From Phycisphaerae bacterium (GTDB lineage: Bacteria; Planctomycetota; Phycisphaerae; Tepidisphaerales; Tepidisphaeraceae), in contig JAICIO010000031.1 in NCBI GenBank assembly GCA_025924315.1, forward strand, positions 1 to 58,106: DNA of 58,106 nt. The letters are read 5' to 3'. The notes beneath the pieces were generated by a model that was not told the DNA's origin, searched no databases, and saw nothing but the letters and a program-made list of their open reading frames with translations. A program made the translations under genes and the position numbers. Within the stretch, counting starts at the first letter, position 1, and each line of letters opens with the position of its first letter. This document shows positions 35,114 through 44,065 of this stretch, one piece after another.

Positions 35114-36835
35114 ATGTCGAAAAAGTTACGCTACGTGTTGCCGTGCCTGCTCATCGCCGGATACTTCGGCTGTCGCGCCACGGATCCCGCCCCTTTTGAT
35201 CCGCGCGCGATGCAGCGCGTGGAGCGCGAGGCCGCGACGCAGGATGAGAAGCAGCGCATGACACCGCTTCCCACGACTCTGCAAAACCCCTTCCCCGACA
35301 CGCAATCGAGCGGCCAGAAGCAACCCGCCCCGCCCACGACCGGCATGGCCATCGACGCGGGACCAATCATCAAGATGCCGCTGCAGGAAGTCGTGCAGCG
35401 CGTGGTTGCCAACAACCAGGACGTGCGCGTCGCGGCGTATCAACCCGCGATCGACCAGACGCGCGTCATCGAAGCCGATGCGCGGTTTGATCCGACATTC
35501 TTCACGAACTTCCAATACGAGCGCCGGAACAACTGGTCCGCGGGCTCGAATAACAATTTTAATCAGCCAGGTCCATTTCGCGATGAAGCGTGGCTCCCAA
35601 CGCTGCAGACGGGCATCAAGCAGCAGCTCGAGAGCGGCGGCCAGGTTCAGTTACAGTTTCAGAGTCAGCGCCAGGAATACTTTCCGGACCGCTTCAACCC
35701 CGAGCCGTTTTATCAAAATGACTTGACGCTGCAGGTCACGCAGCCGTTGCTACGCGACTTCGGCACACAGATCAATCGCGCCCGTATCGACATCGCGAAG
35801 AACACTCAGAAAATCAGCCTGCTCGAGTTCCGCAAGACGCTCGAAGAGAACATCGAGAAGACGGAGGAAACGTATTGGGCGCTGGTCGAGGCGGTTCGCG
35901 ATGTGAAAATCCTCGAAGAGCAACTGGAAGGCACGAATCGGCTGGCGCACATCCTGCTCAACAAGCACGGTGAAGCCGACCGCCAGCAGATTTCACAGAC
36001 GAATGAACGCGTGGAAACCCGGCGGGCGGAACTCGTCCGCGCTCGAGCGCACGTGCGCGATCTGTCCGATCAGATCAAACAGCTCATGAGCGATCCAGAA
36101 TATCCGGTTACGGGACAGGCGGTAATTATGCCCGCCGACGAACCGCTGCGCGATCCGCTCTTGTTCGATTTCGACGAACAGATCGAAACCGCGTTCAACA
36201 ATCGATTCGAGCTCGGCGAGCAGCAGATGCGAATTGATTCCGCCGACGTCGCAGCACTGGTCGCGAAGAACAACCTGCTGCCACAGTTGAATTTCCAGGG
36301 CTCGATCGGCCTTGAAGGTCTCGACAACCATCTGGATGGCGCTTTCCGTTCGCAGTTTGGCGGTGGAAATCTCAGCTACACGCTTGGCCTTCAGCTGGAA
36401 ATCCCGATCGGCAATCGCCAGGCCCGGGCAATCGACCAGCGCGCGATACTCCAGCGTGCCCAGGCGATCTCGCAATACCACGCGAACCTCGAACAAATCG
36501 CGATGGAAGTGAAACAGGCCCTTCGCGACGTGCAGACGACGTGGAATGAAATGGTGCAGACCGGCCGCGCCCGCTACGCCGCGAGCGACGCGCTCGAGGC
36601 GCTGCAGCAGCGCGAAGACAACGGCGAAGCACTGACGCCGGAATTCGTCGACCGCAAGCTTCGCGCCCAGGAAGTGGTCGCCGACCGCGCCCATGCCGAA
36701 GCCTCGGCGATCGCCAATTACAACATCGCCCTCTCAAAGCTCGAACGCGCCAAGGGCACGCTCCTGCGCTACAACAACGTCGAGCTGAGCCAGGAAGCGA
36801 CGCCGTATATGCAGTCGGTGGGATTGGCGAAGTAA
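35114..36835 (+). CDS. TolC family outer-membrane efflux protein
   Basis: A 573-residue outer-membrane channel component of type I secretion or RND efflux. The N-terminus has a signal with a possible lipoprotein cysteine (LIAGYFGCRATD). A low-complexity Pro/Gln region (about 45-75) follows, then the duplicated TolC coiled-coil and strand halves. The first helix pair starts at LQEVVQRVVANNQDVRVAAY, and the second half includes LVAKNNLLPQLNFQGSIGLE and AEASAIANYNIALSKLERAK. No periplasmic adaptor or pump gene is adjacent, so its partners are elsewhere. GGAAGGA precedes the ATG. Confidence 0.9.
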   Translation: MSKKLRYVLPCLLIAGYFGCRATDPAPFDPRAMQRVEREAATQDEKQRMTPLPTTLQNPFPDTQSSGQKQPAPPTTGMAIDAGPIIKMPLQEVVQRVVANNQDVRVAAYQPAIDQTRVIEADARFDPTFFTNFQYERRNNWSAGSNNNFNQPGPFRDEAWLPTLQTGIKQQLESGGQVQLQFQSQRQEYFPDRFNPEPFYQNDLTLQVTQPLLRDFGTQINRARIDIAKNTQKISLLEFRKTLEENIEKTEETYWALVEAVRDVKILEEQLEGTNRLAHILLNKHGEADRQQISQTNERVETRRAELVRARAHVRDLSDQIKQLMSDPEYPVTGQAVIMPADEPLRDPLLFDFDEQIETAFNNRFELGEQQMRIDSADVAALVAKNNLLPQLNFQGSIGLEGLDNHLDGAFRSQFGGGNLSYTLGLQLEIPIGNRQARAIDQRAILQRAQAISQYHANLEQIAMEVKQALRDVQTTWNEMVQTGRARYAASDALEALQQREDNGEALTPEFVDRKLRAQEVVADRAHAEASAIANYNIALSKLERAKGTLLRYNNVELSQEATPYMQSVGLAK

Positions 36836-36844
36836 GTTTCCGAT

Positions 36845-37208
36845 AGAAGTCAGAAGTCAGAAGCCAGAAGTGGCAATTCGCTTCTGGCTTCTTTTTTTGT
36901 CTGATCCCCTCTCCCTTCGAGGGAGAGGGTGAGGGTGAGGGTCTAGCGTGGAAGTCCGATCCGCGCCGTGCGTACGATCAATCAGAAATGCATCCTGAGC
37001 GCAGCGAAGGATCTCGGGATCGAACGACGCGCCTGAATTCGAGATCCTTCGCTGCGCTCAGGATGACTCTAACGATCCTTTTGAAAGCGGCGCATCTCAA
37101 CTCTCATGCTTCACCCTCACCCTAGCCCTCTCCCTCAAGGGAGAGGGAACAAAGACTGACGCGAATGCTTTTCTTCTTCTGGCTTCTGGCTTCTGGCTTC
37201 TGGCTTCT
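36845..37208. repeat. Three-layer nested inverted repeat
   Basis: Outer pair: AGAAGTCAGAAGTCAGAAGCC (36845) with repeated TTCTGGC (37171-37208). Middle pair: CCCTCTCCCTTCGAGGGAGAGGG plus GTGAGG repeats (36907-36940) with the inverted copy at 37110-37147. Inner pair: a perfect 25-base dyad (36991-37015 and 37041-37065) of the CATCCTGAGCGCAGCGAAGG type. The order is A-B-C-c-b-a. Confidence 0.88.
36859..36899 (+). terminator. Rho-independent terminator after the TolC gene
   Basis: A perfect 12-base stem AGAAGCCAGAAG / CTTCTGGCTTCT with a 10-base loop, followed by a run of T. It lies about 25 bases past the TolC stop and is formed from one arm of the outer repeat. Confidence 0.75.
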
Positions 37209-37236
37209 ACCTCACCCTCTTCGCTAGAATCATTTC

Positions 37237-38919
37237 GTGCTTACCCTTCTCGTCCTGCAAGGTCCCGACAAAGGCCGACGCTTCGAGTTACCTGATGCGC
37301 CGGCGCTGGTCGGTCGTGATAGTCGGCAGCTCCCGCTGACGGACAACACGGTCAGCCGTCGCCACTGCGAGCTGCTTCCCAGCGATGGCGATTGGGTGCT
37401 GAAGGATCTCGGCAGCTCCAACGGCTCGTACGTCAACGGCCAGCGCATCTTCGAGAACTATCACCTCAAGCTCGGCGATCAGATTCGCGTCGGACGCACC
37501 CTGATGGTCTTTGGCGCCCAGCCGGGCATCTCGCGCACCAGCAGTGGCGCCGTCACGCTCGCGGGCGAAGACATGGGCATGGACAGCTCGATCATGCATG
37601 CGATCCCATCGAACGAAGATTCGATGGTGCTCGCGGTCCCTGAGCCCGCCGCGGCGGCGATGACGAATCTAAAGATTCTGTATCAGCTCGGCGCATCGCT
37701 CGGCGGAAGCTTCAACGTGCAGCAGGTGCTCGAAGTGGTGATGGACCTCGTCTTCGAGCACGTGAAAGCCGACCGCGGAATCATGCTGCTTGCGGACGAC
37801 AAGAGCGGCGAGCTGCTGCCAAAGGTCGTGCGCACGCGCGATGATCCGGATGCGAAAGAGCCGAAAGAGGCGGAGAAAATTCACGCCTCGCGCACGATCA
37901 TCAACCACGTAATGGCCAGCGGTGAAGGCGTGCTGTCGAGCAATGCAATGGCCGACAAGCTGTTTTCGAAATCCAAAAGCGTCCACGACATGGGCATTCG
38001 CTCGGCCCTTTGCGTGCCGATCAAGAGCCGCCGGCTCGACGCCAGGGGCGGCGACGAAATCGTCGGCGTGATCTACATCGACAGCTCGGTGAAGAATTAC
38101 ACGTATTCCGCGGATCAGTTACGTCTCCTCAACGCGATCGGATTGCAGGCGGGCATGGCGATTCAAAACGCCAAGTTGTACCAGCAGGGCTTACAAGCGG
38201 AGCGTCTGACCGCCATCGGTGAAACGACGGCCGCCCTTTCGCACTCGATCAAGAACATCCTGCAAGCGCTTCGCGGCGGGGCCGATGTGGTCGAGATGGG
38301 CTTCAAGGGCAACAATTTTCCGCAGGCCCAAAAAGGCTGGCGGATTGTCGATCGCAACCTCGAGCGCATCTACAACCTCACGATGAACCTGCTCGCCTAC
38401 AGCAAGCCCCGCGAACCGCGCCTCGAGCTGATCAATCCGCGGGTGCTCATCCAGGAATGTCTCGAACTGGTTGCATCTGCTGCAAACGAAAAGCGAGTGA
38501 TGGCGGTGGCCGACGTCGATAAAGACCACCCCGCCGTCCCGCTCGATCCGGATGGGTTGCACCAGATCATCATGAACCTGCTGACCAACGCGCTCGACGC
38601 GGTCGAATCGCAGACAGGCCTCATCCGCGTGGTCTGCAAATACGATTCGGAAAATCGCCAGACGATCATCGAGGTCATCGACAACGGCAAAGGCATTCCG
38701 CCGAACCTGATGAACCACCTGTTCGAGCTGTTCCACTCGACGAAAGGCAATCGCGGCACAGGGATCGGCCTGGCCGTGACGAAAAAGATCGTCGAAGAGC
38801 ATGAGGGCTCCATCTCCGTGAAAAGCACCCCGGGCGAAGGCTCGGTCTTTACCGTGAAATTGCCGATCTATCACGAAAACCTCGCCGACCCCTCCCACAC
38901 GCACGGGCCTGCGCGATAA
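37237..38919 (+). CDS. FHA-GAF sensor histidine kinase
   Basis: A 560-residue cytosolic kinase. Residues 1-95 form an FHA phosphothreonine-binding domain (LVGRDSRQLPL, VSRRHCEL, DLGSSNGSYVNGQRI). A GAF domain follows at about 150-320. The H-box ALSHSIKNILQALRGG (His about 333) is of the NtrB-like HxxKN type. The HATPase part has NLLTNALDAVE, IDNGKGIPPN and GTGIGLAVTKKIVEEHEG. The start is GTG 37237. No response regulator gene is adjacent; the FHA domain suggests input from Ser/Thr kinases. Confidence 0.94.
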   Translation: MLTLLVLQGPDKGRRFELPDAPALVGRDSRQLPLTDNTVSRRHCELLPSDGDWVLKDLGSSNGSYVNGQRIFENYHLKLGDQIRVGRTLMVFGAQPGISRTSSGAVTLAGEDMGMDSSIMHAIPSNEDSMVLAVPEPAAAAMTNLKILYQLGASLGGSFNVQQVLEVVMDLVFEHVKADRGIMLLADDKSGELLPKVVRTRDDPDAKEPKEAEKIHASRTIINHVMASGEGVLSSNAMADKLFSKSKSVHDMGIRSALCVPIKSRRLDARGGDEIVGVIYIDSSVKNYTYSADQLRLLNAIGLQAGMAIQNAKLYQQGLQAERLTAIGETTAALSHSIKNILQALRGGADVVEMGFKGNNFPQAQKGWRIVDRNLERIYNLTMNLLAYSKPREPRLELINPRVLIQECLELVASAANEKRVMAVADVDKDHPAVPLDPDGLHQIIMNLLTNALDAVESQTGLIRVVCKYDSENRQTIIEVIDNGKGIPPNLMNHLFELFHSTKGNRGTGIGLAVTKKIVEEHEGSISVKSTPGEGSVFTVKLPIYHENLADPSHTHGPAR

Positions 38920-38928
38920 AAAACTGTG

Positions 38929-39023
38929 TCGCGAAGACGCGAAGGAGCGCGAAGGTTCGCGAAGGAGAATTCATGCGGTTACTTCGCGGACCTTCGCGAT
39001 TCTTCGCTCCTTCGCGAAAGTCT
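38929..39023. repeat. Palindromic repeat (GCGAAGGAGCGCGAAGG family)
   Basis: The left arm 38929-38968 and right arm 38980-39023 are inverted copies of tandem CGCGAAGG-type units. The element ends 25 bases before the GNAT start codon. Confidence 0.85.
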
Positions 39024-39048
39024 CTTTCAATGAACATGGGAGGTTGGA

Positions 39049-39906
39049 ATGGCAATCACCTACGAGCGAGCCAAGCCTGAGCATGCGATGGAGCTTGGCC
39101 GGATCGTGTACGAGGCGTTTGCGGGGATAAACACGCGGCATGGCTTTCCGCCGGACTTTCCCAGCGTCGAGGCCGCGCAACACATGATGGGCATGGTCTG
39201 CTCGCGGCCGGATATTTACGGCGTCGCGGCGCTCGAGGACGGCAGACCCATCGGCTCGAACTTCATCTGGACGGCCGATCCCGTCGCGGGAGTCGGACCG
39301 ATCACGATCGATCCCGCCCGCCAGCACAAAGGCATCGGCCGAAAGCTCATGCAAGCGGTGATCGATCACGCGACCGCGCAAGGCGCAGAAATGATCCGGC
39401 TCGTGCAGGACAGCTTCAACATGACCTCGCTGGCGCTTTACGCGTCGGTCGGATTTACCGTGCAGGAGCCGCTCGCACTGATGAACTCGGCGACATGCAA
39501 AGCCGATACGATCGGCGTGCGGCCTTCGCGGCCCGAAGATCTCGACGCGATGGCCGCGCTCGCCGAACGCAACTTCAAGGTCAGTCGCCGCAACGAAATC
39601 GCAGGTTCTTCGCGCGCGCCCTTTCCGCCGATCGTCCGCGAGCGAAACGGCAAAGTCGTCGCGTATCTGATCCCCGGCTTCATCGGCCACGGCGCCGCCG
39701 AGTCAGACGAAGACGCCCTCGCACTCATCGCCTCGACCGCAAAGCTCCCCTGGCCCGGAAACCTCTTCTTCGCCCCGCTTCGCCAAGGTACGCTGCATCG
39801 CAAAGCGCTGAAGGCGGGATGCCGCATGGTGAAGGTGATGCAGCTGATGTCGATCGGGCCGTACGAACAGCCGACCGGCACGTGGATGCCGTCGGTGATG
39901 TACTAG
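39049..39906 (+). CDS. Tandem-GNAT acetyltransferase
   Basis: A 285-residue protein with two GNAT modules. The first (about 1-150) has the acetyl-CoA motif PARQHKGIGRKLMQAVIDHA and the SLALYASVGF element. The second (about 155-285) keeps the fold (IGVRPSRPEDLDAMAALAER and GTLHRKALKAGCRMVKVMQL) but lacks a clear R/QxxGxG/A loop and is probably structural. The substrate is unknown. GGGAGG precedes the ATG at 39049. Confidence 0.88.
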   Translation: MAITYERAKPEHAMELGRIVYEAFAGINTRHGFPPDFPSVEAAQHMMGMVCSRPDIYGVAALEDGRPIGSNFIWTADPVAGVGPITIDPARQHKGIGRKLMQAVIDHATAQGAEMIRLVQDSFNMTSLALYASVGFTVQEPLALMNSATCKADTIGVRPSRPEDLDAMAALAERNFKVSRRNEIAGSSRAPFPPIVRERNGKVVAYLIPGFIGHGAAESDEDALALIASTAKLPWPGNLFFAPLRQGTLHRKALKAGCRMVKVMQLMSIGPYEQPTGTWMPSVMY

Positions 39907-39931
39907 AGCGCAAAAGTCTTCCTCGCACACC

Positions 39932-39997
39932 GTTTAGCCGCGAGCTTGCGCGCGTCCGATGTCAACGCGAAAATCGCGAGCAAGCGCGCGGCTAAAC
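39932..39997. repeat. REP/BIME-like palindrome (GTTTAGCCGCG family)
   Basis: The outer arms GTTTAGCCGCG and GCGGCTAAAC enclose hairpins around CGAGCTTGCGCG and GCGAGCAAGCGC. It lies between the convergent GNAT and HAD/receiver genes. Confidence 0.87.
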
Positions 39998-40066
39998 ACG
40001 GAAAAGCTCCGTAGAGCGTTAAAAAAACAGTGACATCTTCGAACGTCACGACCACCGTGCATGGGT

Positions 40067-40852
40067 TTACGCGCTGGCTCGCAGGAATCGCTCAACCAGG
40101 GCCGCCCATTCCTTCTCGATCCACTCGTCAGCGAACGGATGCACGCGCGCATACTTCCAGCCTGCACGCGACAGTTCGCCCTCCATCCACGTTCCGCGCT
40201 CGCCGTTGCTCGTGTGAATGATGATCGGACAACACGGAATGAGTTCACCGAGCACTTTGGCGACGTCATATCCAGAGCCGGGATCGGCGGCGTCTGCCTG
40301 CGCCGGATGCAAATCGTGATCGAGCGACATCAGGACGACGCAATCGAGGCAATCCGGCAATTGGCTCAGCATGCGATGCGCGTCGGGCCAGATCCGCAGA
40401 GTCGCGTCAGGGGCGATGCGCGCGGCCACCGCGCGAAACCTCGCAACCCTGGCTGGATCGTCTTCGAGTATGCAGATCATGGGTCCTTGCGAACCCGCCG
40501 GCGCGGGTCGCTCTCCCTGATGAACATGCTCGCGCACGATTCGCGTCGCGAGCGTCACCCAATCCTCATCGCCGGCGGGATCGAACACGAGACCGTTAAA
40601 GATCGTCGCGGGCATGTCGTCGATGTAGATGTCCGGCTTCGGAAGAAAAGCTTCGAATAGATGTGCGATGCCGTATCGCTCCGCGATTTGCCGGCAATAT
40701 GGTCCGCCGCCGGTCGACCACAGAAAGAGATGGCAGCCTGAGTCGAAGAGCACCTGCATCGCCGTGGTCGCGCCAGGCCGAATCACCTGCTGCGCGTCGA
40801 CCAAAGTTAGGTCGACATCGACGAAGACGTTTACGTTTTTCATCTTCGTCAT
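40067..40852 (-). CDS. HAD-like domain fused to a cREC-type receiver
   Basis: A 261-residue fusion. Residues 1-115 look like a small HAD phosphatase: VFVDVDLTLVDAQ (the DxD nucleophile motif), a FLWSTGGGPYCRQIAERYG threonine/serine motif, and a KPDIYIDDMP acidic motif. Residues about 140-260 resemble the cyclic-phosphate-processing receiver family (cREC): MICILEDDPARVARFRAVA, CVVLMSLDHDLH and GSGYDVAKVLGE, then IIIHTSNGERG. A HAD and a cREC domain in one chain suggests a nucleic-acid-end or nucleotide-processing function. It sits 8 bases after a TlpA-like gene. The start is ATG 40852 or 40843. Confidence 0.72.
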   Translation of the reverse strand: MTKMKNVNVFVDVDLTLVDAQQVIRPGATTAMQVLFDSGCHLFLWSTGGGPYCRQIAERYGIAHLFEAFLPKPDIYIDDMPATIFNGLVFDPAGDEDWVTLATRIVREHVHQGERPAPAGSQGPMICILEDDPARVARFRAVAARIAPDATLRIWPDAHRMLSQLPDCLDCVVLMSLDHDLHPAQADAADPGSGYDVAKVLGELIPCCPIIIHTSNGERGTWMEGELSRAGWKYARVHPFADEWIEKEWAALVERFLRASA

Positions 40853-40860
40853 CGGAATGA

Positions 40861-41748
40861 TTACCCCGGAACGTTGCCGAGCAACTTGGCTAAGTCTTCG
40901 ATGCTCACGTAAGACCCCGAAATGTTTCCGTTGGGGTCGACGAGAAAAATCGCGGGCACGACTTGTACGCCCCACTGTTCGGCTGCCTTGCTCTTTTGCA
41001 TCGGGCCGAGGAACACCTGCGGCCAATCGTAGTGGTTTTGGTCGAGGAACTTGCGCACGTCTGCCGCTTCACCGTCGAACGACATGCTGACGAATGCGAC
41101 GTGCGGAAGTTTTTTGTGTATGGATTGAAGCTTTGGCAACTCCTCGACGCAGGGCGCACACCAGGTCGCCCAGAAGCTGACAACCGTCCACTGGCCGTGA
41201 AATGCGGAAAGTCGGAATGTTTTTCCGTCGATCGTTGTCGCGCTGATATCGGGGGCCGCGTCTGCGATGTGGAGATAAGGTCGCGCGGGGATGTGGACTG
41301 CGATCGGTTGCGTCGCGGGAGCTTTCGGGTCGATCGAAAAAACGTACACGGTTCGGCCGATGATCGGCTCGCCGCGATGGTCAGGCTGTGCATCGATGGC
41401 TGTCGCACCGATCGCATAAATGCCGGGCTTCGGAATATCACACTTCGTCGAACCGTTCTCGGCAACGTCCAGCGTCATTGGCCGCGTAACGGGCTCGGTT
41501 CCGCGGAGACGTTGGTATGCGTCATCCTTCTGCAGTCGGCGAATCGCGTCCGCGGAAACCTTCGCGTCGTCGCTGAAGTGCGCGGGAAGCGTAGAGGGCA
41601 GCGGGCCGTAACGCTCAACGTGGGCGTCGATCTGCAGCTGACCCGCGAGCGGACGCGTCGTGGGAACTTTGAACTGAATCGCCAACTCATTCGCGATCGC
41701 GGGCACTGCGAGCATGAGCCACAACGTGATGACCGTGAATCTCAGCAT
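40861..41748 (-). CDS. Exported TlpA-like thioredoxin
   Basis: A 295-residue secreted protein. A signal peptide (LRFTVITLWLMLAVPAIANE) is followed by an unassigned beta-rich domain (about 25-165) and a thioredoxin/TlpA fold from about 165, with the redox motif SFWATWCAPCVEELPKL and the cis-proline VVPAIFLVDPNG. Such proteins reduce periplasmic disulfides, often for cytochrome maturation. The ATG at 41748 is chosen; a frame extending to 41826 adds only residues encoded by a family A REP. Confidence 0.9.
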   Translation of the reverse strand: MLRFTVITLWLMLAVPAIANELAIQFKVPTTRPLAGQLQIDAHVERYGPLPSTLPAHFSDDAKVSADAIRRLQKDDAYQRLRGTEPVTRPMTLDVAENGSTKCDIPKPGIYAIGATAIDAQPDHRGEPIIGRTVYVFSIDPKAPATQPIAVHIPARPYLHIADAAPDISATTIDGKTFRLSAFHGQWTVVSFWATWCAPCVEELPKLQSIHKKLPHVAFVSMSFDGEAADVRKFLDQNHYDWPQVFLGPMQKSKAAEQWGVQVVPAIFLVDPNGNISGSYVSIEDLAKLLGNVPG

Positions 41749-41779
41749 ATTACCGATCTCATCGCAGCGCAACGACATC

Positions 41780-41854
41780 GTAGGGTCCGCTTCAGCGGAC
41801 CGGTTATTTTCGCGTTCGAAATGCAAATAACCGGTCCGCTGAAGCGGACCCTAC
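41780..41854. repeat. REP/BIME family A, copy 3
   Basis: GTAG-footed inverted arms with GTCCGCTTCAGCGGAC hairpins, nearly identical to copy 1. It lies between the LOG-family gene and the TlpA-like gene. Confidence 0.95.
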
Positions 41855-41890
41855 AACAGAAGCGGCGTCGGATTCGGAGATCCGGACCTG

Positions 41891-42736
41891 TTACTGCGTC
41901 GGTTTTCGCGGAGCGGAGGCGTGGGTTTTTTCTGTCTTTTTGGCGCGTCGGCCGTAGCGGGTGCCTTCGCCTGTCTGGGCGGCGCGGGCGCCGTGCAGTG
42001 GGTTCTTTTGCTGCTCTTCGCCGTTGCCGCCTACCGCCTTCTTGAGGTCGTCGTCGAGCGGTTGCCACCAGTGTTTTTTCACGCCTTGTTCGACGAGCTT
42101 CACTGCTTCGCGCGGGCTGTCGACGATCTTGAAAATGTCGATGTCTTCCTCGTCCATAAACCCGCCGGGGCGAACGCGGTCTCTTAGCCAGCGATCCAGG
42201 CCTTCCCAATATTCCGATCCGTAGAGAATGATGGGAAACGCTTCGACCTTCAGCGTCTGGACGAGCGTGATGACCTCGAAGAATTCATCAAGCGTGCCGT
42301 ATCCGCCGGGGAAGCAGATGAACGCGCTCGCGTATTTCACAAACATCACCTTGCGCGCGTAGAAGTAGTGGAAGTCGAGACTGATGGTTTGATACTTGTT
42401 CGCTTCCTGTTCCTGCGGAAGCGTGATGTTGCAACCGATGCTCATCCCGCCGGCTTCGAACGCGCCTTTGTTGGCGGCCTCCATGATGCCGGGCCCGCCG
42501 CCGGTGATGACACCAAACTTTTTCTTCGCGAGCAGCCGCCCGGTTTCCTCCGCGGCTTTGTAATACGGATCATCCGGCCGCGTTCGCGCGCTGCCAAAGA
42601 TCGAAACCGCCCGCCCCGCCTTGGCCATCACCTCAAACCCTTCGACAAACTCCGCCATGATGCGGAAGATCCGCCAGCTTTCCTGATCGCCCGGATTGTT
42701 GTTCAGCTCGGGCGCTTTAAATCGTGAATTGGGCAA
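41891..42736 (-). CDS. LOG family (TIGR00730) Rossmann-fold protein
   Basis: A 281-residue protein of the lysine-decarboxylase-like/LOG family, whose better-studied members release nucleobases from nucleoside 5'-monophosphates. The signatures are GVITGGGPGIMEAANKGAFE and the PGGYGTLDEFFEV active-site motif. The last 50 or so residues are a Lys/Arg-rich, probably disordered tail (RRAKKTEKTHAS). The start is TTG 42736 with a GGAGG site six bases upstream. The substrate in this organism is unknown. Confidence 0.9.
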   Translation of the reverse strand: MPNSRFKAPELNNNPGDQESWRIFRIMAEFVEGFEVMAKAGRAVSIFGSARTRPDDPYYKAAEETGRLLAKKKFGVITGGGPGIMEAANKGAFEAGGMSIGCNITLPQEQEANKYQTISLDFHYFYARKVMFVKYASAFICFPGGYGTLDEFFEVITLVQTLKVEAFPIILYGSEYWEGLDRWLRDRVRPGGFMDEEDIDIFKIVDSPREAVKLVEQGVKKHWWQPLDDDLKKAVGGNGEEQQKNPLHGARAAQTGEGTRYGRRAKKTEKTHASAPRKPTQ

Positions 42737-42803
42737 ACATTTCCTCCGGAAAACGAAGCATTCTACTCAACGCTTGAATCGGGGGAATAGACTCGCGCCG
42801 CGC

Positions 42804-42834
42804 AAAAAAGCGCGGCTGCAAGTGGCAGCCGCGC
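42804..42834 (-). terminator. Rho-independent terminator of the PEP-CTERM gene
   Basis: On the minus strand, a perfect 10-base stem GCGCGGCTGC / GCAGCCGCGC with a 5-base loop is followed by TTTTTT. It lies about 28 bases after the stop at 42862. Confidence 0.88.
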
Positions 42835-42861
42835 TCCTATATCCCCTGGTTCGCAGTCAGA

Positions 42862-43914
42862 TCAGCACGCGGACAGCGGATCGTGCCGTGGACGGCCCGA
42901 TCGTCGGAGAAAGAGTCCGCCCGAGGCGATGATCGCGAGGGCTGCCGCCGGTTCCGGCGCAGGGGGCGTCACGTCCTCCCAATTCGTCCCAATACGCAAC
43001 TCGTCGACTTCCATCGCGTCGGCACCGACGGAATTGGTACGAATGATGAAGCCGACGATCGCCGGGTCCGATGCCGTGCCGCTGTTGACGCCGCCGTTGA
43101 GATAAATGCCAGTATCGTTGGTTCCACTCGGCCCGGTATCGATCACCTTCGCGCTGTTATTGTCGGCCTCAAGCGTTCCGGGCGTCGGGTTGATCCACAT
43201 CTTGACGTAATCGCCGCTGTTCGGGCCATTGGGATTGGCGACGTCGAGACGATAAGTGAAGGAGAAAACGAGGAAGAGGGTCGTGTTGGTGGCATGTCCG
43301 GCGCTCGGACCCTGCGCACCTTCAAACCGCCGATTGCTGATGGTGGTGTTCGCAAATTGGTTCACGCCGGTGCCGAGCTGATAGTTAGCCGACGACGCGC
43401 TACCGTCTCCGGAGCGCATGACAAGCGGCGCCGCGCAGCTCACACCGTTACCGGCGGGATTGGGCTGGCCGGTCGGATTCGTGTCGGTGCTGAAGCCCGC
43501 GAGAAAACTGCCCGCGGTCAGGTTGGAACCCGAAGTGAAACCGTTCGTGCCAATCGCGGTCACATCGAGCAGGAGCGAGTAATAGACCGTGCCGCTGGAA
43601 ATGGATTGACCGAGCGCGTGATATCCGGATCCGTTGCCGGTCGTGGAGCTGTTGTCGTATTTCACATCGAAGCCGGTGGGAGTTGGGCCGGCCGGGGTCG
43701 TTGGGTAGCTCAGGCTCTGGTTGCCAATCGGTGGCGGCGTATTGTTGGAATACGTGACCCAGTTGCCCGAGGTCGAATTCGTCCCGGTGCGTGTGCCGAG
43801 CGTGTCGCCTGTCGTGTAACTGAACGAGTCGTAGTATGGGAGCGCCGCCGACACCCTGCCTGCGAAGATAAGCAAAGCGCACAGACAGGCCGCCACGCGA
43901 ATTGTTTTGATCAC
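42862..43914 (-). CDS. PEP-CTERM sorting-domain exoprotein
   Basis: A 350-residue secreted protein. The signal peptide is IKTIRVAACLCALLIFAGRVSA. The mature part is rich in Ser, Thr, Gly and Asn, with beta-strand-like repeats typical of planctomycete exoproteins, and it has no recognised enzymatic motif. The C-terminus has a PEP-CTERM tripartite signal: APEPAAALAIIASGGLFLRR, giving the PEP motif, a hydrophobic helix and an Arg cluster. It should be processed by an exosortase and released or surface-attached. The GTG at 43914 is preceded by GGAGGG. Function is unknown. Confidence 0.87.
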   Translation of the reverse strand: MIKTIRVAACLCALLIFAGRVSAALPYYDSFSYTTGDTLGTRTGTNSTSGNWVTYSNNTPPPIGNQSLSYPTTPAGPTPTGFDVKYDNSSTTGNGSGYHALGQSISSGTVYYSLLLDVTAIGTNGFTSGSNLTAGSFLAGFSTDTNPTGQPNPAGNGVSCAAPLVMRSGDGSASSANYQLGTGVNQFANTTISNRRFEGAQGPSAGHATNTTLFLVFSFTYRLDVANPNGPNSGDYVKMWINPTPGTLEADNNSAKVIDTGPSGTNDTGIYLNGGVNSGTASDPAIVGFIIRTNSVGADAMEVDELRIGTNWEDVTPPAPEPAAALAIIASGGLFLRRSGRPRHDPLSAC

Positions 43915-44065
43915 CGCATTTCCCTCCACCCGTACCCCCGTTGAATAAATGTGCGGTTATTTTGATAAATTGCGATGGAAAGTTCTTCTCACGTTGCGTC
44001 ATTAACTGATCATTTCTTGTCCCAATCGATTTCGCAGTAGCTGCTGGGATAATGAGCGCAAGTCG

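Larger units (their letters stand above)
36836..37236. other. 401-base intergenic region made of nested repeats
   Basis: Apart from a terminator-like hairpin after the TolC gene, almost the whole interval is three inverted repeat pairs, one inside the next. No coding sequence is seen. The kinase gene starts at GTG 37237 only about 28 bases beyond the last repeat arm. Confidence 0.8.

Noticed and set aside
37171-37208. TTCTGGC tandem run as a simple sequence repeat
   Set aside because: It has an inverted counterpart at 36845-36870, so it is one arm of a larger element rather than a stand-alone microsatellite.
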